The translations under genes were made by a program, and so were the position numbers. 11,600 nt of DNA from an uncultured Anaerococcus sp. (GTDB taxonomy: Bacteria > Bacillota > Clostridia > Tissierellales > Peptoniphilaceae), in assembly GCF_937934665.1 (NCBI RefSeq), contig NZ_CALGYW010000015.1, positions 1 to 11,600 on the forward strand. The letters are read 5' to 3'. This document shows positions 1 through 6,901 of this stretch, one piece after another; position 1 is the first letter of the stretch; every line of letters starts with the position of its first letter. A model generated the notes under the pieces. That model was given only the letters and a program-made list of their open reading frames with translations. It ran no database searches and was not told where the DNA came from.

Positions 1-259
1 TAGACTTTTGTACTAAAATCTTAATCCTATTTAGCATATAAATTTGGATGAAACTTATGATTACTACAGATAAGCTCACCAGTAAAAACTTTAAAATATC
101 GCTTTTTAAAATAGTTCCAGACAACAAATTATTTACCAAAGACTTTTGGATTAGGGGTGCTGAGATTAAAAGAAGATTTGAAACTAGGGCCAGAATAAAA
201 AGAGCAAAGTAAGCGAATTTTCTCTTTCTTATCCCTAGAAAATTGATAATAGGATTCAT
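1..259 (-). CDS. ABC-exporter-like transmembrane protein, N-terminal part (runs off the window)
   Basis: The minus strand is open from an ATG at 259 to the window edge, giving 86 codons with no stop. GGAGGT lies 4-5 bases upstream of the ATG, which supports this start. The protein begins with a short basic stretch (RKRK near residues 11-14), then a hydrophobic segment at about residues 15-36, a Pro at about 35, a short polar loop and a second hydrophobic segment at about residues 56-76 ending in an arginine/lysine-containing turn. This order (TM1, Pro, LVNNLLSG-type loop, TM2 with an IQIYMLNRI-like end) is what the N-terminus of type-I ABC exporter membrane domains looks like. The nucleotide-binding half would lie outside the window, so the ABC assignment is inference from fold pattern only. 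Another polytopic membrane protein is possible. Confidence 0.55.
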   Translation of the reverse strand, partial: MNPIINFLGIRKRKFAYFALFILALVSNLLLISAPLIQKSLVNNLLSGTILKSDILKFLLVSLSVVIISFIQIYMLNRIKILVQKS

Positions 260-304
260 TTCACCTCCATTTTTAGCACATTAAACAAAGCAAAAAAATT
301 GATA

Positions 305-345
305 TAAAAATAATTATACTTAAAAATCAATAATTTTCCATGAAA
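305..345 (-). promoter_or_regulatory. putative sigma-A promoter for the truncated exporter gene
   Basis: On the minus strand a perfect -10 hexamer TATAAT (316-321) is preceded after 17 bases by TGGAAA, which matches the -35 consensus at four of six positions. It lies about 50 bases upstream of the ATG at 259. The perfect -10 and ideal spacing are the support. The -35 is weak and AT-rich DNA gives chance hits. Confidence 0.4.
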
Positions 346-357
346 ATTTCAAAATAA

Positions 358-397
358 AAAACTTCTACTCAATAGAATTTTGTCAAGTAGAAGTTTT
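358..397 (-). terminator. intrinsic terminator after glsA
   Basis: AAAACTTCTACT (358-369) pairs with AGTAGAAGTTTT (386-397) across a 16-base loop. Read on the minus strand the stem is followed by a T-rich run, and it begins 5 bases after the glsA stop. It separates glsA from the downstream exporter gene. Confidence 0.75.
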
Positions 398-401
398 ATT
401 C

Positions 402-1334
402 TTATCTTATAAAAATATTCAGATCTAATTCATAGGATAGAATTTTAAGTAGTTCCTTGCCCCTTACTGAGTTGCCTGTTTTATCAAGCCTTGGCGAATA
501 TACCGCTATGCCGCATAGGCCTGGGACTATGCCTAGGATGGCACCACTTACTCCTGATTTTGATGGGATGCCTACATCCATCAGGTAGCGGCCGGAGTTT
601 TCATACATCCCGCAAGATGACATTTGGCTTACTAGTATTGATACTATTGATTCTGGGATTAGGTCTTTGGTTTCGTATAGACCGTAGCCCTTGTTGGCAA
701 GTACTGCACCAAAATGGGATAGGTCCTCTACATTTGATCCTATGGAGCAAGATTTTATATATAAGTCTAGGACTTCATTTGGGTCAAGGTCAAAGATTTT
801 CTTAGATTTTAGGTAGTAGGATATGGCCTTGTTTCTATCAGATGTCTCCATCTCTGACTCATAGATATCCTTCATAAGCCTTGCCTTATCAGAACCTGAT
901 ATTAGTTTATAAAAATCTAAAATTCTCTCAAACTTATCATCTACTCCCATCCCCCTTATCATGGACGATGTTGTAATAGCTCCTGCATTTATAAAGGGAT
1001 TGGCTGGCTTATTTGTAATAGGCACTAGGGAGTTAAATTCGTACCTGGTTGGCTCGCTACCAACCTTATTATAAACTTCCTCTATAGTATTGTCATTAAG
1101 AGCAACCAAGAGGTCTAGGATTTTTGAAATGGACTGTATAGAAAATTCCTTATCTACCTCTCCATAGCTATAGGTGTCTCCAGTTGTAGATGTGATAGAT
1201 AGGGCAAAGGTATCTGGGTCTACATTTAAAAGTTCTGGTATGTATGAAGCCACCTCTCCTTTTCCTATGGCCTTTTCACTTTTTACAATAGATTGTCTTA
1301 TTCTCCTATCGATTTCATTTCTATCAAAAAACAT
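402..1334 (-). CDS. glsA: glutaminase, GlsA family
   Basis: This 310-residue protein hydrolyses L-glutamine to L-glutamate and ammonia in the cytoplasm. It belongs to the serine-dependent, beta-lactamase-like glutaminase family, whose usual length is close to 310. The family signatures are visible in order: GEVASYIPEL at about 26-35, the catalytic S-x-x-K motif S68-I-S-K71 inside FSIQSISK, VGSEPTRYEFNS at about 91-102, and NPFINAGAI at 112-120, where N116 is in the substrate-binding position. The start is fixed by AGGAGAG about 8 bases upstream of the ATG. The gene stands alone: divergent from the HD-domain gene across about 100 AT-rich bases, and closed by a terminator at 358-397. In related bacteria such enzymes serve glutamine catabolism or acid resistance; nothing here decides between them. 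Confidence 0.95.
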   Translation of the reverse strand: MFFDRNEIDRRIRQSIVKSEKAIGKGEVASYIPELLNVDPDTFALSITSTTGDTYSYGEVDKEFSIQSISKILDLLVALNDNTIEEVYNKVGSEPTRYEFNSLVPITNKPANPFINAGAITTSSMIRGMGVDDKFERILDFYKLISGSDKARLMKDIYESEMETSDRNKAISYYLKSKKIFDLDPNEVLDLYIKSCSIGSNVEDLSHFGAVLANKGYGLYETKDLIPESIVSILVSQMSSCGMYENSGRYLMDVGIPSKSGVSGAILGIVPGLCGIAVYSPRLDKTGNSVRGKELLKILSYELDLNIFIR

Positions 1335-1437
1335 AAAGTCACTCTCCTAAATTTTTTTATATATTAATATTAATGTACTTTAATAAGATAAGTGATACAA
1401 TATAAGTAGGATTTTAAATATAATGAAAGGGGAAACC

Positions 1438-2028
1438 ATGAAGATAATAGATATATTAGAAAATGAAGAATGGATAAAAGCTTACCCATTTATTAATGAC
1501 TTCGTTAATTCAACTTACTACGATGTTCTAAAGGATTCTTACCAGAGATTAAATATGGAGATCCTTTTTGATTCAAATATCCACGGCAGGGACCATATAG
1601 AAAGGGTAATATTTTTCTCCCACCTTTTGGCCTTCCATTACAAGCTTGATCAAAAAGACACAGACGTTTTAAGAAATGCTGCCAGTCTTCATGATACAAA
1701 AAGGGTAAATGATGGTTGGGATACAGACCACGGCCACAGGGCAGCCAAGGAATCCATAGGCTATTCCTATGCAGAAAAGAGTGATGATGGTGTTATCCAA
1801 GCTGTCATTGCGGCCCACTCTTCTGATGATAAGATAATGAATGAAACCATCAGAGAATTCATAGGCCCTAAGGATGATTTCGAAAGAACAAAGAAGCTTG
1901 CCAAGCTTTTCAAGGATGCTGATGCCTTAGATAGGGTGAGAATTAAGCATCTTGACCCAGCTTATTTGAGATATGACTTTTCAGGAGAATTGGTTGATTT
2001 TGCCTATGAATTATTTAAACGCTTTTAG
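1438..2028 (+). CDS. HD-domain metal-dependent phosphohydrolase
   Basis: This is a 196-residue soluble protein of the HD superfamily, whose members hydrolyse phosphomonoester or phosphodiester bonds of nucleotides. The metal-ligand pattern is complete: H53 in HGRDHIERV, the H85-D86 pair in AASLHDTKR, then H98/H100, H127 in AAHSSDD, and a late Asp cluster KDADALDRVR at 159-168. There is no added GGDEF, GAF or transmembrane part, so the substrate cannot be read from the sequence. An in-frame ATG exists at 1423, but the only good ribosome binding site (AAAGGGG, 1427-1433) lies after it and 5-6 bases before the ATG at 1438, so 1438 is the better start. No terminator is seen before the NlpC/P60 gene 53 bases downstream. 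Confidence 0.85.
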   Translation: MKIIDILENEEWIKAYPFINDFVNSTYYDVLKDSYQRLNMEILFDSNIHGRDHIERVIFFSHLLAFHYKLDQKDTDVLRNAASLHDTKRVNDGWDTDHGHRAAKESIGYSYAEKSDDGVIQAVIAAHSSDDKIMNETIREFIGPKDDFERTKKLAKLFKDADALDRVRIKHLDPAYLRYDFSGELVDFAYELFKRF

Positions 2029-2031
2029 CTA

Positions 2032-2061
2032 TTGACTTATTTTCAAAAAAAATTATAAAAT
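2032..2061 (+). promoter_or_regulatory. putative sigma-A promoter for the NlpC/P60 gene
   Basis: TTGACT (2032-2037) and TATAAA (2054-2059) are separated by 16 bases and lie just upstream of the AAGGAG ribosome binding site and the ATG at 2082. The hydrolase can therefore be transcribed independently of the HD-domain gene. Confidence 0.5.
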
Positions 2062-2081
2062 TATGGTGATAAGGAGATTAT

Positions 2082-3245
2082 ATGCTTAAAAGACCCAAGT
2101 CATATCTCTCCTGCCTAATTTTAGGTCTGGGGCTCTTATTTCCAAAAACAGCCCTAGCAGATAGTGTTATGATAAATAAGGAAGTAGCTGATTCTTCAAA
2201 TTTTTACATAGAAGAAGAAGGAAATCTCACTAAAAAGGCAAATATAGACACTACAGACCTATATAATATGATGGCAGAAGATGATAATTATTATAAAATA
2301 GAATACCAAGGAAGGGTAGGCTTTGTCGAAAAAAATCATTTCTACAAGCTAAACCACACCAGTCTTGTAAATGATACAGAGATAAAAAAAGACCCTTCAG
2401 ATGATGCTGATAACCTTACTAGCTATACTCTGAGAGAGGGTACTAAGCTTACCATCTTAGAGTTTATAAATGTAGATGATTTTGTCAAAGTTTCCTATGA
2501 ACAGGATCGTTTTGACAATAAATTTGTAAATATTTCTGATAGGCTAGCCAAGGCCCGACAAGGTTTTGTAGAAACCCTAACCCTAGAACAAGTCCCAGTA
2601 GAAACCCTAGGACGCGATGGAGGGACACCTGCTACCGTCACAATAAATGATGAAATTGCAAATTCTAAAGAGAAAATCGGTTATGTCCACTTTAAGGACC
2701 TAGCCCTTTCCTTTAGGGACCAAGAAACTATCGATAAATTTTATAGCTATTATAATTTGCTAAACGAATCTATAACCTTTAGGCAAACTCCAAGCTTTGA
2801 CCAAGGCCCAATTTATACCCTAACAGAAGGGGAAACTTATGAGGCTACAAGTGATCTTCCTGAGCTAACTGTCCACATGGCAGGAAGCCAAACAGGTATA
2901 GACCTTTACAAATATGCTGTTAAGTTTTTAGGAAATCCTTATGTCTTTGGCGGAGAAGACTTATATAATGGTATAGACTGTTCTGGTTTTACCATGAGAG
3001 TATATCAGACTATAGGAATAGGCTTACCTCACTTTGCCCAAAGCCAACAAAGATACGGAATGGAAGTACCATTTGGCCAGGAAAAGGCCGGAGATTTGGT
3101 ATTTTTTGGAACAAGCTTATATAATATAACCCACGTTGGTATAGCTGATGGCTACGGCAATATGGTCCACGCCTCAAGCCCAAGAACAGGTATAATCATA
3201 AGCCCAATCAGAAACCCAATCTCAATAAAAAGAATAGTAAACTAA
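2082..3245 (+). CDS. secreted NlpC/P60 peptidoglycan endopeptidase with SH3b-like region
   Basis: This 387-residue exported cell-wall hydrolase is expected to cut peptide stems of peptidoglycan. A signal peptide is clear: basic KRPK, a hydrophobic core, and a cleavage site near ALA-D at about residues 24-27. The middle part (about 28-270) is low in helix signals and contains repeated SH3b-like phrases, for example YYKIEYQGRVGFVEKNHF and KIGYVHFKDL, which probably bind the wall. The C-terminal NlpC/P60 domain carries C300 in IDCSGF, H351 in THVGIA and a third polar residue H363 in MVHASS, a complete Cys-His-His set. LPHFAQSQ and AGDLVFF are further family landmarks. AAGGAG about 7 bases before the ATG supports the start. 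The gene ends at a strong terminator. It is probably a housekeeping cell-separation or wall-turnover enzyme. Confidence 0.9.
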   Translation: MLKRPKSYLSCLILGLGLLFPKTALADSVMINKEVADSSNFYIEEEGNLTKKANIDTTDLYNMMAEDDNYYKIEYQGRVGFVEKNHFYKLNHTSLVNDTEIKKDPSDDADNLTSYTLREGTKLTILEFINVDDFVKVSYEQDRFDNKFVNISDRLAKARQGFVETLTLEQVPVETLGRDGGTPATVTINDEIANSKEKIGYVHFKDLALSFRDQETIDKFYSYYNLLNESITFRQTPSFDQGPIYTLTEGETYEATSDLPELTVHMAGSQTGIDLYKYAVKFLGNPYVFGGEDLYNGIDCSGFTMRVYQTIGIGLPHFAQSQQRYGMEVPFGQEKAGDLVFFGTSLYNITHVGIADGYGNMVHASSPRTGIIISPIRNPISIKRIVN

Positions 3246-3288
3246 AAAATTGCTGAACGAGGGGATTCCTCGTGTCAGCAATTTTTTT
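3244..3288. terminator. strong bidirectional intrinsic terminator between convergent genes
   Basis: ATTGCTGA plus ACGAGG (3249-3262) pair with CCTCGT and TCAGCAAT (3268-3282) with a one-base bulge. A-rich DNA stands on the left and seven T on the right, so the stem can stop transcription from both sides. It ends the NlpC/P60 gene on the plus strand and the DUF1002 gene on the minus strand. Confidence 0.9.
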
Positions 3289-3295
3289 GTGTTTA

Positions 3296-4303
3296 CTATC
3301 CGTTATTTGATGAATTATCTTGTGTAAATACGCTTATTATCGAATTAAAAACGTCTTTTAAGAAGTTTATAAACTTATCTAAGAGACCTGAGTCCTTGGC
3401 GTCTTGGGCGATTTTATCAAAGTTTTCCTTGTTGTCTTTGGCAAACTTGTCTATGGAGTCTTTGTTATCTTCATAAAATTTTCCTGCCTTGCCCCCTATG
3501 TCCTTGGCAAGTTTCACTAGGTTGTCTCTGACTTCCTTGCTATCTATGGCTGAAGTATTTTGATAAGAGTTGAAATAATTTACCAAGACATTTATATTGT
3601 TGTTTGACAAAACATTGTCCATATCTACATTTTTAAGGGCGTCGATTATATAAGTTGTAATTTGATCATTTGATGCAGTTTTACCATTTTCTTCCTTATA
3701 ATCAGCCAATTTTTGCTTAACTTCAATTACAGCGCTATCTAACTTTTTGCTGTCAAAGTCAGGGTTAGATTCATTTTCCTTAGATACTTCTATCACAGTT
3801 TTTAGCTCATCTTGGGCTGTTTTTGTTCTTTCTGGGTCAAGATTTTCCCCGCGGAGCTCTTCTGACTTATAAACCCCTACTAGGGCAGATTCGCCAGTAA
3901 CAGGCTTTGGACTTGCTACATAGATTTCTGCATCAGTTAATCCTGCTGTGATGGCCGCATTTGTGTATTGGGCTTCAGTAATTTGGTTGATATTGCCAGG
4001 AGTTTTTATAATTACCCTAATACCAGATCCTTTTTCAAGTCTTTTTACAACTATAGATGAGATCATATTATAATCTTCTGTACCATAGCCTAAATATTTT
4101 TTAAGGTCAGCTCCATTCACAGTTTCCACATTATATTCTTCCGCACTTATGCCAACAGCATTATCAACAATTTTTCTTTGCTTACTATCTAAAGCGACAC
4201 CATAAATAATATCGTCCTTATTTTTATCAAAACCTGCCGCATAGGCAAGGTTTGATAAAATAAGCGAAAAGGCCAAACTTAGGGTAAGCATTTTCTTTTT
4301 CAT
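3296..4303 (-). CDS. secreted DUF1002 (YpuA-like) protein
   Basis: This 335-residue protein has a typical signal peptide (MKKK, hydrophobic stretch, AYA-A at about 21-24). The following 250 residues resemble the DUF1002 family (Bacillus YpuA): the early IIYGVALDSKQ and NGADLKKYLGYG phrases, a GIRVIIKTPGNINQITEAQY stretch, and ALVGVYKSEE. The function of the family is not established. The last 70 residues are a lysine- and aspartate-rich helical tail with repeated DNK phrases, ending in a hydrophobic amphipathic stretch FINFLKDVFNSIISVF that might touch the membrane. The ATG follows the stop of the Mrp gene after one base, so the two are co-transcribed and probably translationally coupled; the AAGGA about 10 bases upstream lies inside the Mrp gene. 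The family call is made by recognition without a search. Confidence 0.75.
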   Translation of the reverse strand: MKKKMLTLSLAFSLILSNLAYAAGFDKNKDDIIYGVALDSKQRKIVDNAVGISAEEYNVETVNGADLKKYLGYGTEDYNMISSIVVKRLEKGSGIRVIIKTPGNINQITEAQYTNAAITAGLTDAEIYVASPKPVTGESALVGVYKSEELRGENLDPERTKTAQDELKTVIEVSKENESNPDFDSKKLDSAVIEVKQKLADYKEENGKTASNDQITTYIIDALKNVDMDNVLSNNNINVLVNYFNSYQNTSAIDSKEVRDNLVKLAKDIGGKAGKFYEDNKDSIDKFAKDNKENFDKIAQDAKDSGLLDKFINFLKDVFNSIISVFTQDNSSNNG

Positions 4304-4304
4304 T

Positions 4305-5096
4305 TTAGTCTAATCCTTCAATTTTTTCTATAATAGGATTTAGTAGTTCATTGTGAATCTCAGTTGCCATCCCTGCGTCAATCTTAGATGCTATAGATGG
4401 GTCTATTGGAAGTTTAACTAGAGTGTCTACTCCGTATTTTTCTGCAACTTTTTCTATATTTGATTCGCCAAAGATAGCGTGTTTGCTTCCACAGTCAGGG
4501 CATTCAAAATAGGACATATTTTCAACTAGACCTATGATATTTTTGCCCATCATCTTGGCCATCTTTAGAGATTTTTCCACAACCATTTCTACAAGACCTT
4601 GAGGAGTTGCTACAGCTACCACCCCGTCTATTGGTAGGGATTGGAAAACTGTAAGTGGCACGTCTGCTGTTCCTGGAGGCATGTCTACAACCATGTAGTC
4701 AATCTTACCCCAGTCTACGTCTGTATAAAACTGCTTGATAACCCCTGTCACAATAGATGATCTCCAAACTACTGGGTCAGTCTTTTTTGGTAGGATCATG
4801 TTAGTTGAAATAAGTTTTAGACCATTATCAGCCTTAGCTGGAGTCATAATCCCTTCAGCAGTGCCCTTGACTACATCATCTATACCAAAGGCTTCTGCTA
4901 TAGAAGGGCCTGTAATATCTGCATCTAAAAGTCCTACTTCATAGCCCTTGTTTTTAAGGCTTACAGCTATTTGGCTTGCCACAGATGACTTTCCTACTCC
5001 TCCCTTACCACTCATAACGGCAATAATCTTGCCTATATGGGTATCTGGTTGAGTTTCTATTTTAAATTTATCAAAATTTGGTGTTTTATTTGTCAT
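4305..5096 (-). CDS. mrp: Mrp/NBP35 (ApbC) family P-loop ATPase, Fe-S cluster carrier
   Basis: This 263-residue cytoplasmic ATPase is of the type that binds and transfers iron-sulfur clusters. The deviant Walker A GKGGVGKSS is at 30-38, followed by LLDADITGPS and the switch region VDMPPGTADVPLT. A C-x-x-C motif (C199 and C202, in ECPDCGSKHAIFGE) is the expected cluster-binding site at the dimer interface. The protein lacks the MIP18/DUF59 domain found at the N-terminus of many longer Mrp proteins, having only a 20-residue lead, so it is a short form. AGGAGA about 6 bases before the ATG fixes the start. It is followed after one base by a secreted DUF1002 gene, an odd partner for a cytoplasmic Fe-S protein. 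Confidence 0.92.
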   Translation of the reverse strand: MTNKTPNFDKFKIETQPDTHIGKIIAVMSGKGGVGKSSVASQIAVSLKNKGYEVGLLDADITGPSIAEAFGIDDVVKGTAEGIMTPAKADNGLKLISTNMILPKKTDPVVWRSSIVTGVIKQFYTDVDWGKIDYMVVDMPPGTADVPLTVFQSLPIDGVVAVATPQGLVEMVVEKSLKMAKMMGKNIIGLVENMSYFECPDCGSKHAIFGESNIEKVAEKYGVDTLVKLPIDPSIASKIDAGMATEIHNELLNPIIEKIEGLD

Positions 5097-5120
5097 ATTA
5101 TCTCCTATTTATTTTTTGAA

Positions 5121-5153
5121 AAGACAAAAGCATATTTACTATGCTTTTGTCTT
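5121..5153 (-). terminator. intrinsic terminator after the PTS IIC-like gene
   Basis: AAGACAAAAGCAT (5121-5133) and ATGCTTTTGTCTT (5141-5153) form a perfect 13-base-pair stem with a 7-base loop. On the minus strand the stem runs into TTTT, a short T run, so efficiency may be moderate. It sits between the transporter gene and mrp. Confidence 0.65.
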
Positions 5154-5154
5154 A

Positions 5155-5183
5155 ATTATATGATATTTGTCCTTAAATTTCCA
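5155..5183 (-). promoter_or_regulatory. putative sigma-A promoter for mrp-DUF1002
   Basis: On the minus strand TATAAT (5155-5160) is preceded after 17 bases by TGGAAA (5178-5183). The predicted start of transcription, near 5148, falls inside the first arm of the 5121-5153 hairpin. The new transcript would therefore lack part of that stem and could escape termination, while readthrough from the transporter gene would carry the full stem. Confidence 0.45.
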
Positions 5184-5217
5184 TTAAAATTATTGTAAGG
5201 AAAGTAAAGATTATAAT

Positions 5218-6234
5218 TTAAAAATCTATTTTCATATCCCCGTCTTTAATAAGGCCCTTATTTTTCATTATTTTATAAATGATAAGGGATAAAATCGCTG
5301 GCAATATTATTTGAAGGACTACCACTCTTATAAAAAGGCTTGTAAAATTCTCCCCTGCCATGGCCTGGAAGGTTCCTATTTGTCCAACAAGTCCACTTGT
5401 GCCCATGCCTGCTCCTAGGGGAATATTTGTCATCTTAAAAACCATGGTCGAAACAGGCCCTAGGATGGCTGAAGCAAGGGTTGGTGGCAGCCAAATCCAC
5501 GGGTTTTTGATGGTGTTTGGCACTTGAAACATAGATGTACCAAGACCTTGGGCAAAAAGTCCCTCTATTCCATTATCCCTATAGGAAATTACCGCAAAAC
5601 CAATCATCTGACAGCAGCATCCCACAGTCGCAGCCCCTGCCGCAAGGCCTGATAGGGAAAGCATCATACAGATAGCTGCAGATGATATAGGTAGGGTAAG
5701 AGCTATACCTATTGACACCGATATGATTATTCCCATGAAAAATGGTTGCATCTCAGTTGCCCTTACTATGAAATCTCCAAGCCTAGTCATAAAACTTGCC
5801 ACATAAGGACCTACCACATCTCCCAAAATTACCCCAACAAGGATTGTAACAAGGGGAGTTACTATTATGTCAAGCTTAGTTGTCTTTGAAACAAGCTTTC
5901 CAAATTCAACTGCAAAAATACTTGCCACATAGACTCCAACTGGTCCTCCAAGCTCATAGGCTCCGATCCCAACAATGGTATTGGCAAATAAAACGAGTTT
6001 TGGAGCATCTAGGCTATAGGCTATGGCTGTTGCAATTGCTGCTCCTGCTCCCCCACTTGCCAAAGGCCAAATCCTCTCTGTAAGGTAGGTCAGGTCAAAA
6101 ATCTTTCCAACAGAGTTTATTATTGTCCCTATAAGCAGGGAGGCAAATAAACCAAAAGCCATCGCCCCCAGGGCATCTATAAAATAGACACTAGGGTCTA
6201 GGCTTACTCCTTTTTTCTTTAAAAATTCTTTCAT
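5218..6234 (-). CDS. PTS EIIC-like membrane transporter (PTS_EIIC_2 type)
   Basis: This 338-residue polytopic membrane protein has about eight to ten hydrophobic segments and little else. It matches the group of stand-alone PTS IIC-like proteins (PTS_EIIC_2), with phrases such as YFIDALGAMAFGLFASLLIGTI near the start, ANTIVGIGAYELGGPVGVYVAS at about 84-105, and LGAGMGTSGLVGQIGTFQAM in the C-terminal third. No IIA or IIB domain or gene is nearby, so sugar phosphorylation by a conventional PTS is doubtful and the substrate is unknown. Three consecutive cysteines (206-208) are notable. The start has GAGAGG 5 bases upstream. The gene lies 73 bases after a NiaR-like repressor gene on the same strand, so a role in niacin or NAD-precursor handling can be proposed from context only. 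Confidence 0.8.
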   Translation of the reverse strand: MKEFLKKKGVSLDPSVYFIDALGAMAFGLFASLLIGTIINSVGKIFDLTYLTERIWPLASGGAGAAIATAIAYSLDAPKLVLFANTIVGIGAYELGGPVGVYVASIFAVEFGKLVSKTTKLDIIVTPLVTILVGVILGDVVGPYVASFMTRLGDFIVRATEMQPFFMGIIISVSIGIALTLPISSAAICMMLSLSGLAAGAATVGCCCQMIGFAVISYRDNGIEGLFAQGLGTSMFQVPNTIKNPWIWLPPTLASAILGPVSTMVFKMTNIPLGAGMGTSGLVGQIGTFQAMAGENFTSLFIRVVVLQIILPAILSLIIYKIMKNKGLIKDGDMKIDF

Positions 6235-6244
6235 AAAATCCTCT

Positions 6245-6269
6245 CATTAAATAAATATTCTATTTAATG
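6245..6269 (-). promoter_or_regulatory. 9-base inverted repeat upstream of the PTS IIC-like gene, candidate operator
   Basis: CATTAAATA (6245-6253) and TATTTAATG (6261-6269) are perfect inverted arms around 7 bases, ending about 10 bases before the transporter start codon. On the minus strand the centre contains TAGAAT, a possible -10 hexamer with no good -35. A repressor bound here would cover that promoter. Which protein binds, if any, is not shown by the sequence. Confidence 0.35.
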
Positions 6270-6307
6270 ATACCACAAAAAAACCTATCTGTATATACAC
6301 CAGGAAA

Positions 6308-6808
6308 TTATTCTATTAAATATTTTCTTTCTCTTAGGATTTCTAGAGCATTTTCCATATCAGAAGGATTTTTAGAAACCAGGGTGTGGTAGTGGATGCC
6401 TGAGGTAAGTTTAAGAAGGGGCGCATCGTTTTTTAAATTTTCTAAAAAGATCCTAACTCCATTTCTTGAACAGATGTCGAGATTTTTCCTAATAGTCCCG
6501 TAAACCTTGTGACATATAAAGACATCCTTGATGGTAATATTTCTATCAACTAAGATATTTAGCTCATCTCCTATGGCTTTTTTGTCATGTCTTACCCTTA
6601 CTATCCTCTCACAGGCCCTAGCTTCTTTTAGCTTATAGCCCCTATTTGTTGATACAATCTCTACTCCCCAAGCCTTTAGGATACCTATGTCCTTGACTAT
6701 GACCTGCCTTGAAACGCCAAATTTATCTGCCAAACTTTTTCCAGAAATAGCTTTGCTTGCTTCTTGTAAAATTTTTATAATTTCTATTCTTCTCTCATTT
6801 ACGTCCAT
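6308..6808 (-). CDS. niaR: NiaR-like transcriptional repressor (HTH_11 plus 3H domain)
   Basis: This 166-residue regulator has two domains. Residues about 6-62 form an HTH_11 winged helix (RRIEIIKILQEASKAISGKSLADKFGVSRQVIVKDI). Residues about 75-165 form the 3H domain named for its conserved histidines, seen here in ICHKVYG and in LTSGIHYHTL. Known members (NiaR/YrxA of Bacillus and Thermotoga) bind nicotinic acid as co-repressor and shut down niacin uptake or NAD synthesis genes. The length fits the family. GGAG lies 12 bases before the ATG, longer than usual, but an in-frame stop just upstream leaves no other start. It faces away from the T-box operon and reads into the PTS IIC-like gene. 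No NAD synthesis gene is in the window. Confidence 0.85.
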   Translation of the reverse strand: MDVNERRIEIIKILQEASKAISGKSLADKFGVSRQVIVKDIGILKAWGVEIVSTNRGYKLKEARACERIVRVRHDKKAIGDELNILVDRNITIKDVFICHKVYGTIRKNLDICSRNGVRIFLENLKNDAPLLKLTSGIHYHTLVSKNPSDMENALEILRERKYLIE

Positions 6809-6866
6809 ATAAATACTTTACTCCAAAAATAAATATTAGTTTTTTTAAATATTTTATCACAATGAC

Positions 6867-6895
6867 TTGACAGCAAATATAATTTGGTGTAATAT
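6867..6895 (+). promoter_or_regulatory. sigma-A promoter of the T-box operon
   Basis: A consensus -35 TTGACA (6867-6872), a 17-base spacer and TAATAT (6890-6895) place the transcription start near 6902, just before the first T-box stem. This is the best promoter in the window. Confidence 0.85.
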
Positions 6896-6901
6896 TAAGC
6901 T

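Noticed and set aside
491..805. Plus-strand open frame of about 100 codons inside glsA
   Set aside because: It is the reverse complement of a conserved glutaminase gene. The translation is leucine-rich low-complexity and lacks a start signal.
1423..1437. Earlier in-frame ATG for the HD-domain gene
   Set aside because: The ribosome binding site AAAGGGG lies downstream of this ATG and in proper spacing for the ATG at 1438, and no good site precedes 1423.
1335..1437. Divergent promoters between glsA and the HD-domain gene
   Set aside because: The stretch is AT-rich with several near -10 hexamers (for example TACAAT at 1396-1401), but no -35 at proper spacing is convincing in either direction.
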